Positions 7,528 through 16,442 of a stretch of 64,000 nucleotides of DNA are shown here, piece after piece (the first letter of the stretch is position 1; each line of letters starts with the position of its first letter). Origin of the DNA: an uncultured Lachnoclostridium sp. (GTDB lineage Bacteria; Bacillota; Clostridia; Lachnospirales; Lachnospiraceae); contig CAMKRZ010000001.1 in assembly GCA_946415315.1 (NCBI GenBank), positions 227,207 to 291,206 on the forward strand. The letters are read 5' to 3'. The position numbers and the translations under genes are program-made. A model generated the notes under the pieces. It saw only the letters and a program-made list of their open reading frames with translations, ran no database searches and had not been told where the DNA came from.

Positions 7528-9111
7528 ATGGAAACGAAGGAAAGAGTTTTGACAGAGGCGCCCGAGGAGAAGGAAATCCTCTCGGGTGGGGTGGAGGATG
7601 TGACGTCCGTTGAGGGCGGCGCAGAGATTCTTACCGATGATATAAACCGCGCGGAAAATTCTGCCGAGGAGACCGTAACGGTTGAAGGAGCGCCGGAGCA
7701 TGCCGTGCCGCTCAGCCCCGAGGAAGCTGCGGCGGAGGCCGCGGAGGCGCGGGGGCTTGACCTGGAGGCGGCTCTCGAGCTGGTGGAGGGGAAGCGCTAC
7801 GCGACGCTGCGTCAGATGCTTCGCGACGCGGAACCGGCGGATATCGCCGAATTGTTTGATGAGCTGCCGAAGCAGCAGTATGCGGTCGTGTTCCGTATCC
7901 TGCCGAAAGAGCTTGCGGCGGAAGTATTTGTCGAGCTCGACAGCGATCTGCAACAGATCCTGATCGAGTCGTTCAGTGACCTCGAGTTGCGTGACGTCCT
8001 GGATGAGCTGTACATGGATGATGCGGCCGACCTCGTTGAGGAGATGCCGGCCAACGTCGTCAAGCGTATCCTGCAGAACGTGACGCCGGAGGCGCGCAAG
8101 ATCGTCAATGAATTGTTGAAGTATCCCGAGGACAGTGCGGGTAGCATCATGACCACCGAGTTCGTGCGTTTGAAGCAGGACATGACGGTCGACGATGCGA
8201 TCGCGTTGATCCGCAAGGTTGCGATCGACAAAGAGACCATTTATACATGTTATGTCACCGACAGGAACAGCCATCTGATCGGTGTCGTCACGGTGAAAGA
8301 CCTCCTGTGCGCGGCGCACGACGCGAAGATCGCGGACATCATGGAGGAACATGTCATCAGCATCAATACGCTTGAGGACAAGGAAGATGTGGCGGCGACC
8401 ATCAGTAAGTACGACGCGCTGGCTCTTCCCGTGGTGGACGCGGAGAACCGTCTGGTCGGTATCGTCACCGTCGACGACGCTATCGACGTCATGCAGGATG
8501 AGGCGGAAGAGGACTTCGCTAAGATGAACGCTATGTTGCCGACGGAGAAGGCGTATCTTCGTACGAGCCCGTGGGAACTGTACCGCTCCCGCATCGTATG
8601 GCTGCTTCTCCTCATGATCTCGGCGACATTTACCGGAATGATCATCGGTTCGTTTGAGACGGCCCTGCAGGCGCATGCGGTGCTCACGCTGTTCATTCCG
8701 ATGCTGATGGACACCGGCGGTAACTCGGGCAGTCAGGCGAGCGTTACGGTGATCCGTGCCATTTCCCTCGGGGAGGTGGAGTTCACGGATATCCTGCGCA
8801 TCATCTGGAAAGAAATCCGCGTGGCTGCGCTTTGCGGCGGAAGTCTCGCGGTTGTGGCATTCGGGAAAATTTTCCTGATTGATAAGCTTCTGATGCACCA
8901 GCCGGTCACGGTACCGGTGGCGCTGGTCGTGTGTCTCACGCTGATGGCAACAGTAGTTGCCGCAAAGCTGCTCGGATGCACGCTGCCGCTCATTGTGAGC
9001 AAGCTCGGGTTTGACCCGGCAGTCATGGCCAGTCCGTTCATCACGACGATTGTGGATGCGGTTTCGCTGTTTGTATTTTTTGCACTGGCGACGATATTGC
9101 TCGGTTTGTAG
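7528..9111 (+). CDS. mgtE: MgtE-family magnesium transporter
   Basis: The ATG at 7528 is preferred because GGAGGG precedes it by 5 nt; an upstream in-frame GTG lacks a site. The 527-residue product has an acidic N-terminal tail, the helical MgtE N domain (about 75-205), two CBS domains (about 206-335) that sense cytosolic Mg2+ in this family, and a C-terminal membrane domain (about 350-527) with roughly five hydrophobic helices. The pore signature PMLMDTGGNSGSQAS (about residue 395) is intact. MgtE is a homodimeric Mg2+ channel gated shut by high internal Mg2+. The roughly 60-residue acidic pre-sequence is longer than usual. The gene is monocistronic or followed loosely by the cyclase gene; control by the long leader is likely. 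Confidence 0.95.
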   Translation: METKERVLTEAPEEKEILSGGVEDVTSVEGGAEILTDDINRAENSAEETVTVEGAPEHAVPLSPEEAAAEAAEARGLDLEAALELVEGKRYATLRQMLRDAEPADIAELFDELPKQQYAVVFRILPKELAAEVFVELDSDLQQILIESFSDLELRDVLDELYMDDAADLVEEMPANVVKRILQNVTPEARKIVNELLKYPEDSAGSIMTTEFVRLKQDMTVDDAIALIRKVAIDKETIYTCYVTDRNSHLIGVVTVKDLLCAAHDAKIADIMEEHVISINTLEDKEDVAATISKYDALALPVVDAENRLVGIVTVDDAIDVMQDEAEEDFAKMNAMLPTEKAYLRTSPWELYRSRIVWLLLLMISATFTGMIIGSFETALQAHAVLTLFIPMLMDTGGNSGSQASVTVIRAISLGEVEFTDILRIIWKEIRVAALCGGSLAVVAFGKIFLIDKLLMHQPVTVPVALVVCLTLMATVVAAKLLGCTLPLIVSKLGFDPAVMASPFITTIVDAVSLFVFFALATILLGL

Positions 9112-9256
9112 GAGAAGACAGACCGGGCTTCAGCCGACGCAGGGCGTGAGAATAGGTATGCTTGGGGTGTAGTTTAATGGTGTCCAAATTCGGACGCGTG
9201 TAATGTTTTTGGGGGTTTCTGCGCAAAAAAGCAGGAGTTTCCGGAAAGGATTGACG

Positions 9257-10336
9257 GTGGAAGACAGCAGATACCAAAAACTGCATAAACGCTTTCTGAT
9301 CATCATGCTGGTCGTCACCGTGCTGATCCTTGTTTTTCTTGTGATCCAGTACTACCTGCTGATCGCGGTGGACGCCCGGTACGTCGGTATCACGCGCGAG
9401 TACTATATGAAGGTCTATGTGCTGATCCCGTGCGGTATCTTCATCGCGGCTTTTATTGTCGTATGGCAGATGCTGGATTCGCCGAACATCAGTGCGCAGT
9501 GGAAGGATTTTGCGACGATCCTGTACGTGTGGGTTTTGTGTACGGTCGGATGTTTTGTCGGAGCGGAGTCACCGGCTTTGTACGGTTCCTTCGCGGTTCC
9601 GATCTCCCTCTCCACCATGTACGGAAGGAGATGGATGTGCCGCGCGACGGAAGGTCTGTGCATGTTCACGGTCGTGCAGTATGTCGGCACGTCACAGTTG
9701 TTCCCGACATGCGGAGACAATATCATTGTGGATGTCTGTACGGCCGCGTTTCTGCTGGTGATGTGCTGTATCTGCAACGAGATCCTTATGGGATACGTCA
9801 TGGACAACAACGGTCTGATCCTCAGCCACGTGAGTGACAACACCAGGCTGGAGATGCGTCTGCAGCGGGATCCCATGACGGGACTGTACAACCACACCGC
9901 ATTTTACGAATATCTCGACACGTTTGTCCGCAACCGGGGCGAGGCGCCTCTTACGCTTGCGGTTGTCGATATCGACGATTTCAAGAAGGTCAACGATACC
10001 TACGGACACAACATGGGTGACGAGGTCATCCTGAATCTCTCAAGAGTCCTGCAGAAGTGGTGCGGCGAGGACAACTACGTGTGCCGGTACGGCGGTGAGG
10101 AATTCAGCGTGATCTTCCCGAACGTGAAGGTGAAGGACGCTGCGGAGATGATGAACCATGCGCTCGGCGAGTTCCGCGAGACCGAGTATGAATGGCTGGA
10201 CGGAAGGATCACATTCAGCTGCGGCATTTTCCAGATGAGTTCGTACACAATGACCGCGGAGGAGTTCTTCAAGGTAGCCGACAAGATGCTGTACAATGCA
10301 AAGCATAACGGCAAGAACCAGTGCGTAAGCGGTTGA
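9257..10336 (+). CDS. Membrane-bound diguanylate cyclase
   Basis: The GTG at 9257 follows GGAAAGGA by 6 nt, and the upstream frame is less plausible. The product has 359 residues. Residues about 10-190 form around six membrane helices, an unrecognised multi-helix sensor. The GGDEF domain (about 195-359) begins RDPMTGLYN, contains the metal-binding VVDIDDFKKVNDTYGH segment and carries an intact GGEEF motif (about 279-283). It should make c-di-GMP from two GTP. No RxxD inhibitory site is found just before GGEEF, so product inhibition through that site is not expected. Its counterpart in turnover may be the EAL protein at 25210. Confidence 0.92.
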   Translation: MEDSRYQKLHKRFLIIMLVVTVLILVFLVIQYYLLIAVDARYVGITREYYMKVYVLIPCGIFIAAFIVVWQMLDSPNISAQWKDFATILYVWVLCTVGCFVGAESPALYGSFAVPISLSTMYGRRWMCRATEGLCMFTVVQYVGTSQLFPTCGDNIIVDVCTAAFLLVMCCICNEILMGYVMDNNGLILSHVSDNTRLEMRLQRDPMTGLYNHTAFYEYLDTFVRNRGEAPLTLAVVDIDDFKKVNDTYGHNMGDEVILNLSRVLQKWCGEDNYVCRYGGEEFSVIFPNVKVKDAAEMMNHALGEFRETEYEWLDGRITFSCGIFQMSSYTMTAEEFFKVADKMLYNAKHNGKNQCVSG

Positions 10337-10407
10337 CGATCCCGGTTCGGAAATCGGGACCGTGTCTGCTTGCACATAGATTATGAAGGTATGAGGGGGT
10401 AGTAACA

Positions 10408-11037
10408 ATGGGTTTCGTCAAACGAATGAAGATCGATATCATCCTGATCTCGGCCGTGCTTGTCGGCCTCGGTGTTCTGGTGCTGCTGAATCCCGGAACC
10501 ACCAATGAGGTGATCTGCTACGTGCTTGCCGGTGCGGCGATCGCTGTCGGAGTCTGCTTCCTGATCGATTATATGAAGAAGGAAGCGCTTGCGGACGAGC
10601 AGCGATATGTGCTTGCCATTGCCGTCACTTCTGTTTTGATCGGTGTGTCCATGTTTATCCGCCATGAGAAAGTGGCAGGTTTCATGCCGACCGCGCTATC
10701 GTTCCTGGTTCTGTTCAGCGGCGCGATGAAGCTTCAGAACAGCTGGGATATGAAGCGCCTGAAACACAGTTCCTGGATCGTGCATGCGATCATCGCACTG
10801 ATCGGCATGGTGTTCGGCTTCCTACTGATGATGAGTGTCTCGTGGCTGACCAAGGACGAGAATACCATGTGGACATTTATCGGAGTCGGACTGATCTACA
10901 GCGGTTTTACGGATCTGGTGTCCGCGTTTGTGCTTGCGCGGATCCGCAGGGTGATCACAAAGAGACAGGGCGAAGTGAGCATGAAAGATTTTCAGGATGA
11001 CAAGCGCGCGCCTGAGGAAGCTGCCAACAAAGAGTGA
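10408..11037 (+). CDS. DUF308/HdeD-like integral membrane protein
   Basis: A GAGGGGG site precedes the ATG. The 209-residue product has about six hydrophobic helices spaced as in the HdeD/DUF308 family, including DIILISAVLVGLGVLVLLN first. A charged cytoplasmic tail follows. HdeD-type proteins are linked to acid or general stress in some bacteria, but their biochemical role is not established and none is claimed here. A hairpin with an imperfect T-rich tail follows at 11076. Confidence 0.7.
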   Translation: MGFVKRMKIDIILISAVLVGLGVLVLLNPGTTNEVICYVLAGAAIAVGVCFLIDYMKKEALADEQRYVLAIAVTSVLIGVSMFIRHEKVAGFMPTALSFLVLFSGAMKLQNSWDMKRLKHSSWIVHAIIALIGMVFGFLLMMSVSWLTKDENTMWTFIGVGLIYSGFTDLVSAFVLARIRRVITKRQGEVSMKDFQDDKRAPEEAANKE

Positions 11038-11075
11038 TCCGCCATTTTTCGAATACGGAGTGTCATGTTGTACGG

Positions 11076-11106
11076 ATGCCGTCGGTTGTATTACAGCCGG
11101 CGGCAT
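11076..11106 (+). terminator. Terminator-like hairpin after the DUF308 gene
   Basis: Thirteen-base-pair stem (11076-11088 with 11094-11106, one G-T pair), 5-nt loop, followed by ATTTATGT. The T-tract is weak. Confidence 0.5.
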
Positions 11107-11146
11107 ATTTATGTCGTCGGCAAATGTGAACATTTTATAGATTGCC

Positions 11147-11175
11147 TTTACTTTTGCACAGCTCTTTGTTAGAAT
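11147..11175 (+). promoter_or_regulatory. Promoter for the lipoprotein isomerase gene
   Basis: TTTACT at 11147-11152, a 17-bp spacer, TAGAAT at 11170-11175. The same TTTACT -35 is used at the ABC operon promoter (23715-23743). Confidence 0.5.
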
Positions 11176-11208
11176 GTAGTGGCTGTGTATCGGCAACAGG
11201 AGGTTACG

Positions 11209-12327
11209 ATGAAAAAGATTTGTGTATTACTGGCAATGATGGCACTTGCGGTTGCAGTGCTGACGGCATGCGGCTCCAAGAATAATTCCACCAACTCCAC
11301 GGTTTCACCTACCGGAACGGCGGTTTCCCTTAACATGTATCATCCGTGCGGAGGGGAGATGAAACTCGGACAATATAAAGGTCTCACGTTTACGAAAGAG
11401 GCAATCACGGTAACGGATGAGGATATCGATAATCAGATCAAGCTTCTCCTGAAACAGTATCCGAATTATGCGAAGGATGAAACGCGCGACAATACGGAGG
11501 TCAAAGAAGGCGATGTTCTCAATATCGACTATGTCGGTAAAGTAGGGGATGTTGCATTTGACGGCGGCACGGCTTCGGACTATTTTCTGGAGATCGGTTC
11601 CGGCACATTCATCGACGGGTTTGAGTCGTCGCTGATCGGCAAGACCGTAGGAACTACCGTTGACATCAACGTGACATTCCCGGATCCCTACCCGAGCAAC
11701 ACGGCGATGTCCGGTGCAAAGTCCGTGTTTACGGTCACGATCAATTATGTCGGCCAAAAGACGGACGAGATCGATGACGCATACGTGAAGCGCTATACCA
11801 CGGTTGCAACCACCGTCGCAGAGCTTCGTGCGTATCTCAATGATCTGATCAAGAAGGACAAAGAGGAAGATCAGGAAGAGAAAATGTGGGATTCGCTTGT
11901 CACACAGGCAATCGCAAATTCAGAGTACGTTAAGATCGCGCAGGACGATATCGATTACTACTACAACAGTTCCATGAACACGCTTGAGCAGTATTCCACG
12001 TATTACGGCTATTCGAAAGAGCAGATTGTCAGCATGATGACCGGTGGAACGACCACCTATGAGGAGTATCTCCAGACTCTGAAGGAGGAGGCAGAGCAGT
12101 CGGTGAAGGAGTTCATGCTGCTTCAGGAGATTGCAAAAGCGGAGGGACTGACTGTTACACCGGAGCAGTATGCTTTGAAGGCTGAGGAGTACCGTGCTTC
12201 CGTAAGTGCGGCTTCGATCGCGGAACTGGAGTCGAAACTCGGCAGGGATTACATTGAGTATTGTGTCCTGACGGATATGGCACTTCAGGTCATCAAGGAA
12301 AACGCGGTTATCACGGAAGCAGAGTAA
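11209..12327 (+). CDS. Trigger-factor-like FKBP-type peptidyl-prolyl isomerase lipoprotein
   Basis: AGGAGG (11198-11203) selects the ATG at 11209. The 372-residue product has a lipoprotein signal (ALAVAVLTAC). An FKBP-type domain follows at about residues 85-185 (GDVLNIDYVGKVGDVAFDGG, then IDGFESSLIGKTVG). A helical region resembling the trigger factor C-terminal chaperone arms covers about 195-360. It lacks the ribosome-binding N-terminal domain of true trigger factor. It probably helps fold secreted proteins at the outer face of the membrane, as PrsA does by a different fold. Many exported enzymes in this window would be possible clients. Confidence 0.85.
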   Translation: MKKICVLLAMMALAVAVLTACGSKNNSTNSTVSPTGTAVSLNMYHPCGGEMKLGQYKGLTFTKEAITVTDEDIDNQIKLLLKQYPNYAKDETRDNTEVKEGDVLNIDYVGKVGDVAFDGGTASDYFLEIGSGTFIDGFESSLIGKTVGTTVDINVTFPDPYPSNTAMSGAKSVFTVTINYVGQKTDEIDDAYVKRYTTVATTVAELRAYLNDLIKKDKEEDQEEKMWDSLVTQAIANSEYVKIAQDDIDYYYNSSMNTLEQYSTYYGYSKEQIVSMMTGGTTTYEEYLQTLKEEAEQSVKEFMLLQEIAKAEGLTVTPEQYALKAEEYRASVSAASIAELESKLGRDYIEYCVLTDMALQVIKENAVITEAE

Positions 12328-12337
12328 TCATTTTCCG

Positions 12338-12368
12338 AAAGAAAATGCCTGCAGCCAAGCCGCAGGCA
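12338..12368 (-). terminator. Terminator of the AraC gene
   Basis: TGCCTGC/GCAGGCA stem (12346-12352 with 12362-12368). Read on the minus strand it is followed by TTTTCTTTC. Confidence 0.6.
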
Positions 12369-12397
12369 CATAAAGCGAAACATATGGAAGGGATGCG

Positions 12398-13267
12398 TCA
12401 GGAGCGCGAGTTCTGCAACTTGTACTGCTTCGGCGTAACGCCCTTCCATTTTTTGAATGTTTTGATCAGATGGCTGCAGTCGGCAAAACCGGTGTCCATG
12501 CTGATCGCCGTCAGGTCGAGGTCGGTGAAAAGCAGAAGATTTTCGGCCTTGCTGACGCGGACAAGTTCAATGTACTCCTTGCAGCTGCGACCGTACATCT
12601 GGCGGAATTTGAGCGCGAAATTCGAGTAGCTCATGCCGCATCGTCTGGCGAGATTTTCCACGAGAAGAGGCTCGGAAGAGTGCTCGTCGATGAACTCGAC
12701 GATGGAATCGATGCCCTCGCTGCCGGTTGCGCGCCCTGCACCGGTGAGCACGCCCTGCGCCTGCCAGATGCGCGCGAGGCTCACCATGAGCTCACACAGG
12801 CTGGCATAGACCATGAGGTCGCTGCCGTACCGGCGGTTGGCCAGCTCGCTGATGCAGGTTTCGAACACGCGTGAGAAGAGAGCTCCGTCGATGGTCTCGG
12901 CGGGGAACAGGATGGAAGCCTTCTCCGAGCGCCTTGCCTGTTCCGCGACTGCGCGAAGGTTCGGCGTAAAATTCCGGGAGCCCGTGAGGCGGCTGAGGTC
13001 GAACTTGATGACGCCGTAACGGTAGGGGGCGCTTGCGTCCGGAACAACGTTGTGGATCGCCTGCGCGTGAAGGAAAGCGAAATCCCCTACATGCATGACT
13101 GTGCTGCGTTCGTTGCAGTCCACGCGCACATCGCCTTCCACGACATACAGAAGCTCGGCATAGTAATGCCAGTGCGGACGCGGCGGATCGTTGATGTTGC
13201 GGCTGTCAACGAGAAATGCCTCGTAGGGAGAATTCAGTGTATCGATATGTTCATAGAGCTGTGACAT
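12398..13267 (-). CDS. AraC-family transcriptional regulator with cupin sensor
   Basis: AGGAG lies upstream of the ATG at 13267. The 289-residue protein has an N-terminal cupin-like ligand domain (about 20-120, including HWHYYAELLYVVEGD). The C-terminal pair of helix-turn-helix motifs spans about 185-289 (LARRCGMSYSNFALKFRQ and the conserved CGFADCSHLIKTFKKWKG-like segment, here beginning with T). Such proteins are usually sugar-responsive activators. It is divergent from the GH130 gene with 260 bp between them, so control of that gene is the simplest inference. The ligand is unknown. Confidence 0.9.
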   Translation of the reverse strand: MSQLYEHIDTLNSPYEAFLVDSRNINDPPRPHWHYYAELLYVVEGDVRVDCNERSTVMHVGDFAFLHAQAIHNVVPDASAPYRYGVIKFDLSRLTGSRNFTPNLRAVAEQARRSEKASILFPAETIDGALFSRVFETCISELANRRYGSDLMVYASLCELMVSLARIWQAQGVLTGAGRATGSEGIDSIVEFIDEHSSEPLLVENLARRCGMSYSNFALKFRQMYGRSCKEYIELVRVSKAENLLLFTDLDLTAISMDTGFADCSHLIKTFKKWKGVTPKQYKLQNSRS

Positions 13268-13297
13268 GGTTCACTCCTGAAAATACAACCCGGAAAC

Positions 13298-13313
13298 GCT
13301 GATTTGGATCAGC
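13298..13313. promoter_or_regulatory. Operator-like inverted repeat in the AraC leader
   Basis: GCTGAT (13298-13303) and ATCAGC (13308-13313) form a perfect repeat around TTGG in the AraC untranslated region. On the minus strand a TATAAT sits at 13357-13352, upstream of it. Further right, 13397-13410 (GGAAACGGTTTTTC) resembles a degenerate LacI/CcpA-type operator in front of GH130. Confidence 0.35.
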
Positions 13314-13527
13314 ATTTCCTGAGAGAAATATACAATTTTTGGTTCAATCTGATTATATCAAACTTTTTTCTGAAATGATATAGTGAGATTGCCTTTGGAA
13401 ACGGTTTTTCATGGTTCCCGGGGCGAGGAGAACCGCGCGATCGTTCCGGGTGGACGGGATGTCTGTCCGGAAACCGTGAGACTGGCGGGAATACCGATTC
13501 GGTATCGGATAATGAGAGGAGAATTGT

Positions 13528-14508
13528 ATGATTATCGGAGCAAACCTGAGCAATCTTCCCTGGCAGGACAGACCGGAGGGATGCACGAATCCCATCTGGC
13601 GCTACAGCGAGAACCCGATTGTCGGAAGACATGACATTCCTTCCGCAAACAGCATTTTCAACAGTGCCGTGATCGCGAAAGACGGAGCTTTCGTCGGCGT
13701 GTTCCGCAGTGACAACAAGGCGATGGAGCAGCAGTTGTTCCTCGGCGCGAGCAAGGATGCGATCCACTGGACGATCGAACATGAACCGCTGAGACTGTAC
13801 TGTGAGAAGACCGGTGAATGTGTCGGGATTGCGAACGGTTATGATCCGCGCGTTTGTTTCCTTGAGGATCGCTACTATGTGACATGGTGCAGTCCGTTCG
13901 AACAGCATTACGGACCGACGATCGGTGTGGCGTATTCCTATGACTTTGTGACATTTTACCGGCTGCCGGATGCCTATCTTCCCTATAACCGCAACGGCGT
14001 GCTGTTCCCCCGCAAGATCAACGGAAAATTCATGATGTTCTCCCGCCCGTCCGACAACGGCCACACGCCGTTCGGCGAGATGTTCCTCTCGGAGAGCCCG
14101 GACATGGTTCACTGGGGCTGTCATCACCACGTGATGAGCCCGGGAGGCTGGGCATGGACGAAGATCGGCGCAGGTCCGATCCCGATCGAACTTGACGAAG
14201 GATGGCTGCTCATTTTCCACGGAGTCGGCACGACCTGCAACGGCATGATCTACTCCATTGGCGGGGCCATTCTTGACAAGAATGAGCCGTGGAAGGTGCG
14301 CTATCGCTGCAAGCCGTTCCTGCTTCATCCGGAGACGATGTACGAGTGCGTCGGTGACGTACCGAATGTCTGCTTCCCGTGTGCGACGCTTTCCGATGCC
14401 GCAACCGGCCGGATCGCGATCTACTACGGAGCAGCGGACACTGTTGTGGCGCTTGCGTTCACGCAGGTCGATGAGCTGGTAGAGTACATCAAGAAGAATG
14501 CGATCTGA
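13528..14508 (+). CDS. GH130-family beta-mannoside phosphorylase or hydrolase
   Basis: GAGAGGAG precedes the ATG. The 326-residue protein has no signal peptide and shows the five-bladed beta-propeller pattern of GH130: GAFVGVFRSDN, then YDPRVCFLEDRYYVTW (the Asp of the DPR motif is the family's general acid), then FPRKINGKFMMFSRPSD and a late GAADTVVALA. Most characterised members cleave beta-1,4-mannosides or mannosyl-glucose with inorganic phosphate, giving mannose-1-phosphate. A few use water. The cytoplasmic setting and the GH94 enzyme in the same window fit a phosphorolytic route. The AraC gene next door probably controls it. Confidence 0.9.
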   Translation: MIIGANLSNLPWQDRPEGCTNPIWRYSENPIVGRHDIPSANSIFNSAVIAKDGAFVGVFRSDNKAMEQQLFLGASKDAIHWTIEHEPLRLYCEKTGECVGIANGYDPRVCFLEDRYYVTWCSPFEQHYGPTIGVAYSYDFVTFYRLPDAYLPYNRNGVLFPRKINGKFMMFSRPSDNGHTPFGEMFLSESPDMVHWGCHHHVMSPGGWAWTKIGAGPIPIELDEGWLLIFHGVGTTCNGMIYSIGGAILDKNEPWKVRYRCKPFLLHPETMYECVGDVPNVCFPCATLSDAATGRIAIYYGAADTVVALAFTQVDELVEYIKKNAI

Positions 14509-14580
14509 TCGAAGGTCGATTGCAGAGTTACATTGCTGTATGCTGTGGAGTCCCTAACCCACAGATGACATTTCCCCCAT

Positions 14581-14612
14581 ACTCCCGTCCGCCTATTCGG
14601 ACGGGAGTTTTT
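14581..14612 (+). terminator. Rho-independent terminator of the GH130 gene
   Basis: Perfect 11-bp stem (14581-14591 with 14598-14608), 6-nt loop, followed by TTTTCG. Confidence 0.9.
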
Positions 14613-14641
14613 CGTTGGGGACGCCCCGGTTTATTTTTGTG

Positions 14642-14669
14642 TTGATTTTACACCCCTATAATGTATAAT
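14642..14669 (+). promoter_or_regulatory. Promoter for the 188-residue lipoprotein gene
   Basis: TTGATT (14642-14647), 16-bp spacer, TATAAT (14664-14669). The -35, spacer and -10 are identical in type to the promoter at 18136-18163. Confidence 0.75.
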
Positions 14670-14810
14670 AAACATGCGCGGTTTTCGATGAACCGCCATG
14701 CAGAGTGAATACGATATCGGTCTGACGCGGGTTATTTTTCGCGAAGAGAGGGCGCGGATGTCACAACGACTGCTTCACGAAAAGAATACTGACAAGGGGG
14801 AAAAACAGAC

Positions 14811-15377
14811 ATGAAAATGTTTGCAAAGAAACTGACTGCGCTTCTGTTGATCGGAATTCTGACGATGTCGCTTACGGCTTGCAGAAAGTCCTATACCAAG
14901 GGCGAAGTGGATGGGAACACGTACACCAACAAATGGGCGGAAGTGCAGGTAACACTGCCGAGCGGCTATAAGATGCTGGATGTTTCGGATTTGAATTACT
15001 CCGGAAGCATGAGCAAATTCGATATCGGTTGTGCATTTAAGGCAGATGATAAAACTGCTCCGATCTGCTACGTATTGACTCTCGAGGGTGAGCAGGATCT
15101 CGCGGCGATCGGACAGGAGTTCGCCGATGAGTTCGGCGGGACCGGTGGGGCTATGAATGTCAAGCAGGGAAAGACCACGTATCAGGTTTCCATCAACAAG
15201 CTGAACTACAGTATCGCTGATGCGAGCTATGATGTCTACCATATCAGTGTCGGTACCGGGGATCTGTACTGCGCATTGCATGATGTGGAGGGAACCGGCG
15301 TGATCGTGATCTATGTGATCACGTTGAGCGGCGGAACAACCGAGGATGAGGTCTTTGATATGTTTACCAAGATGTGA
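14811..15377 (+). CDS. Small lipoprotein of unknown function
   Basis: AAGGGGG is about 10 nt before the ATG. The 188-residue product has a lipoprotein signal ending MSLTAC. The mature part is a single compact alpha/beta domain (residues 30-188) with a repeated pattern of beta strands and one Glu/Asp-rich helix near 105-115. I recognise no family. It stands alone between a GH130 terminator and a convergent FRG gene, so neighbours do not suggest a role. Confidence 0.7.
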   Translation: MKMFAKKLTALLLIGILTMSLTACRKSYTKGEVDGNTYTNKWAEVQVTLPSGYKMLDVSDLNYSGSMSKFDIGCAFKADDKTAPICYVLTLEGEQDLAAIGQEFADEFGGTGGAMNVKQGKTTYQVSINKLNYSIADASYDVYHISVGTGDLYCALHDVEGTGVIVIYVITLSGGTTEDEVFDMFTKM

Positions 15378-15419
15378 TCCGGGAGTTCGGAAACGTCGGA
15401 CAATGAATCCAAAAACAGG

Positions 15420-15453
15420 AACAGCCACTGCAGATTGTGCAGTGGCTGTTTTT
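15420..15453. terminator. Bidirectional terminator
   Basis: Perfect 13-bp stem (15420-15432 with 15438-15450) with T-tracts on both strands, between the convergent lipoprotein and FRG genes. Confidence 0.9.
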
Positions 15454-15461
15454 ATGCTCTG

Positions 15462-16217
15462 TCAGATGCCGTGGTAGTTGCGAAGGTCGCGGCAGATGTG
15501 TTCGAGGTCGGGGTAGATAAAGCTCTCCGTGATGCCGAGGACGTGCAGGCTCTCGATGAAATACTGCTTGCAGTCGCGGGGGATAATGATCTTGTAGAGC
15601 GTGTGTTCGTCGCAGATATCCTCAAGGCGGCGCAGGGAATTGTGCACCGTGAAGCAGGACTGTTGCGAGTACATGCGGAGATTCTGGTCCGTCGAGGCAC
15701 ACGCGAGGATCTTGTCCTCGAGCACCGGATTGTGATGCAAATGCTTGAACGCCGGGAGAAGCATCTCCTGCGTGGTGTCCGCGTCGATCGGGTAGATGCA
15801 GCGGTCAAAGCCTTCCTGCGCGTTCAGCGCGTCGGGAACCAGAACCCAGACGCAGGCATCCCGGTCGGTGACAGTCCGATAGGTCTCCGTCGCGAAAAAT
15901 ACGGCGATCAAAGGCGATCGCGACCAGTCAAGGATTCGCGTCGGCAGACCGTAGTGCTGCATCAAGGCGATCCAGTAGGCGTAGTTGTTGCGGGGCGGCG
16001 CCGATTCCATTGTTTGCTTGGCGCGGATGTAGAAGTCGTTCGAAAGGAAGCGCTCGCGCTCCAGGCGGCGCTCACTTCTTTGGATCGACGGCACAAGTGT
16101 GAGATTCGAGTTGTCCTCACCGCGGTACCACAGCTGCGTGTTGCTGCCGTGGCGGTCGGACAGTGCTTTCACGAACTGCAGGAGTTCGTCAATGGTGCTG
16201 ATATCTATTGTGATCAT
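15462..16217 (-). CDS. FRG-domain protein
   Basis: GGAGAGGG lies 6 nt upstream of the ATG at 16217. The 251-residue soluble protein matches the FRG domain: the name-giving aromatic-Arg-Gly motif appears as LWYRGEDN (about residue 29), and the most conserved block is MQHYGLPTRILDWS (about 87-100). It is followed by a long alpha/beta remainder without other known domains. FRG domains are widespread in bacteria, often in mobile or defence contexts, and their biochemistry is poorly defined. Here it is a single gene with its own terminator and no toxin or defence partner nearby. Confidence 0.85.
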   Translation of the reverse strand: MITIDISTIDELLQFVKALSDRHGSNTQLWYRGEDNSNLTLVPSIQRSERRLERERFLSNDFYIRAKQTMESAPPRNNYAYWIALMQHYGLPTRILDWSRSPLIAVFFATETYRTVTDRDACVWVLVPDALNAQEGFDRCIYPIDADTTQEMLLPAFKHLHHNPVLEDKILACASTDQNLRMYSQQSCFTVHNSLRRLEDICDEHTLYKIIIPRDCKQYFIESLHVLGITESFIYPDLEHICRDLRNYHGI

Positions 16218-16371
16218 ATAAAACCCTCTCCGTAGTCGCTCCTTCCGTTACGCGTCGGGGAGCCTTGTATTTCTATTATTATACCGCTCGCGGAGAAGGG
16301 TGTAAAGTGAACTTTTGTTGAAGTGGTTTCATTTTCCGTACTGACAGTAAATGCGCATAAGTATATGCGGG

Positions 16372-16414
16372 AAATAAAAAACACTGCGCTGCGGTTTGTG
16401 CCGCGGCGCAGTGT
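16372..16414 (-). terminator. Terminator of the tandem-repeat lipoprotein gene
   Basis: Fourteen-base-pair stem (16381-16394 with 16401-16414, one G-T pair), 6-nt loop. On the minus strand it is followed by TTTTTATTTC. Confidence 0.9.
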
Positions 16415-16442
16415 TGTAGTTACGATTCATTGCGAGAGAAGA

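Larger units (their letters stand above)
14509..14810 (+). other. Intergenic region with terminator and promoter
   Basis: It contains the GH130 terminator (14581-14612) and a promoter (14642-14669). The remaining leader of about 135 nt before the lipoprotein shows no structure that I recognise. Confidence 0.6.

Noticed and set aside
10070..10110. RxxD inhibitory site in the diguanylate cyclase
   Set aside because: The four residues at the expected place do not contain the Arg and Asp in register.
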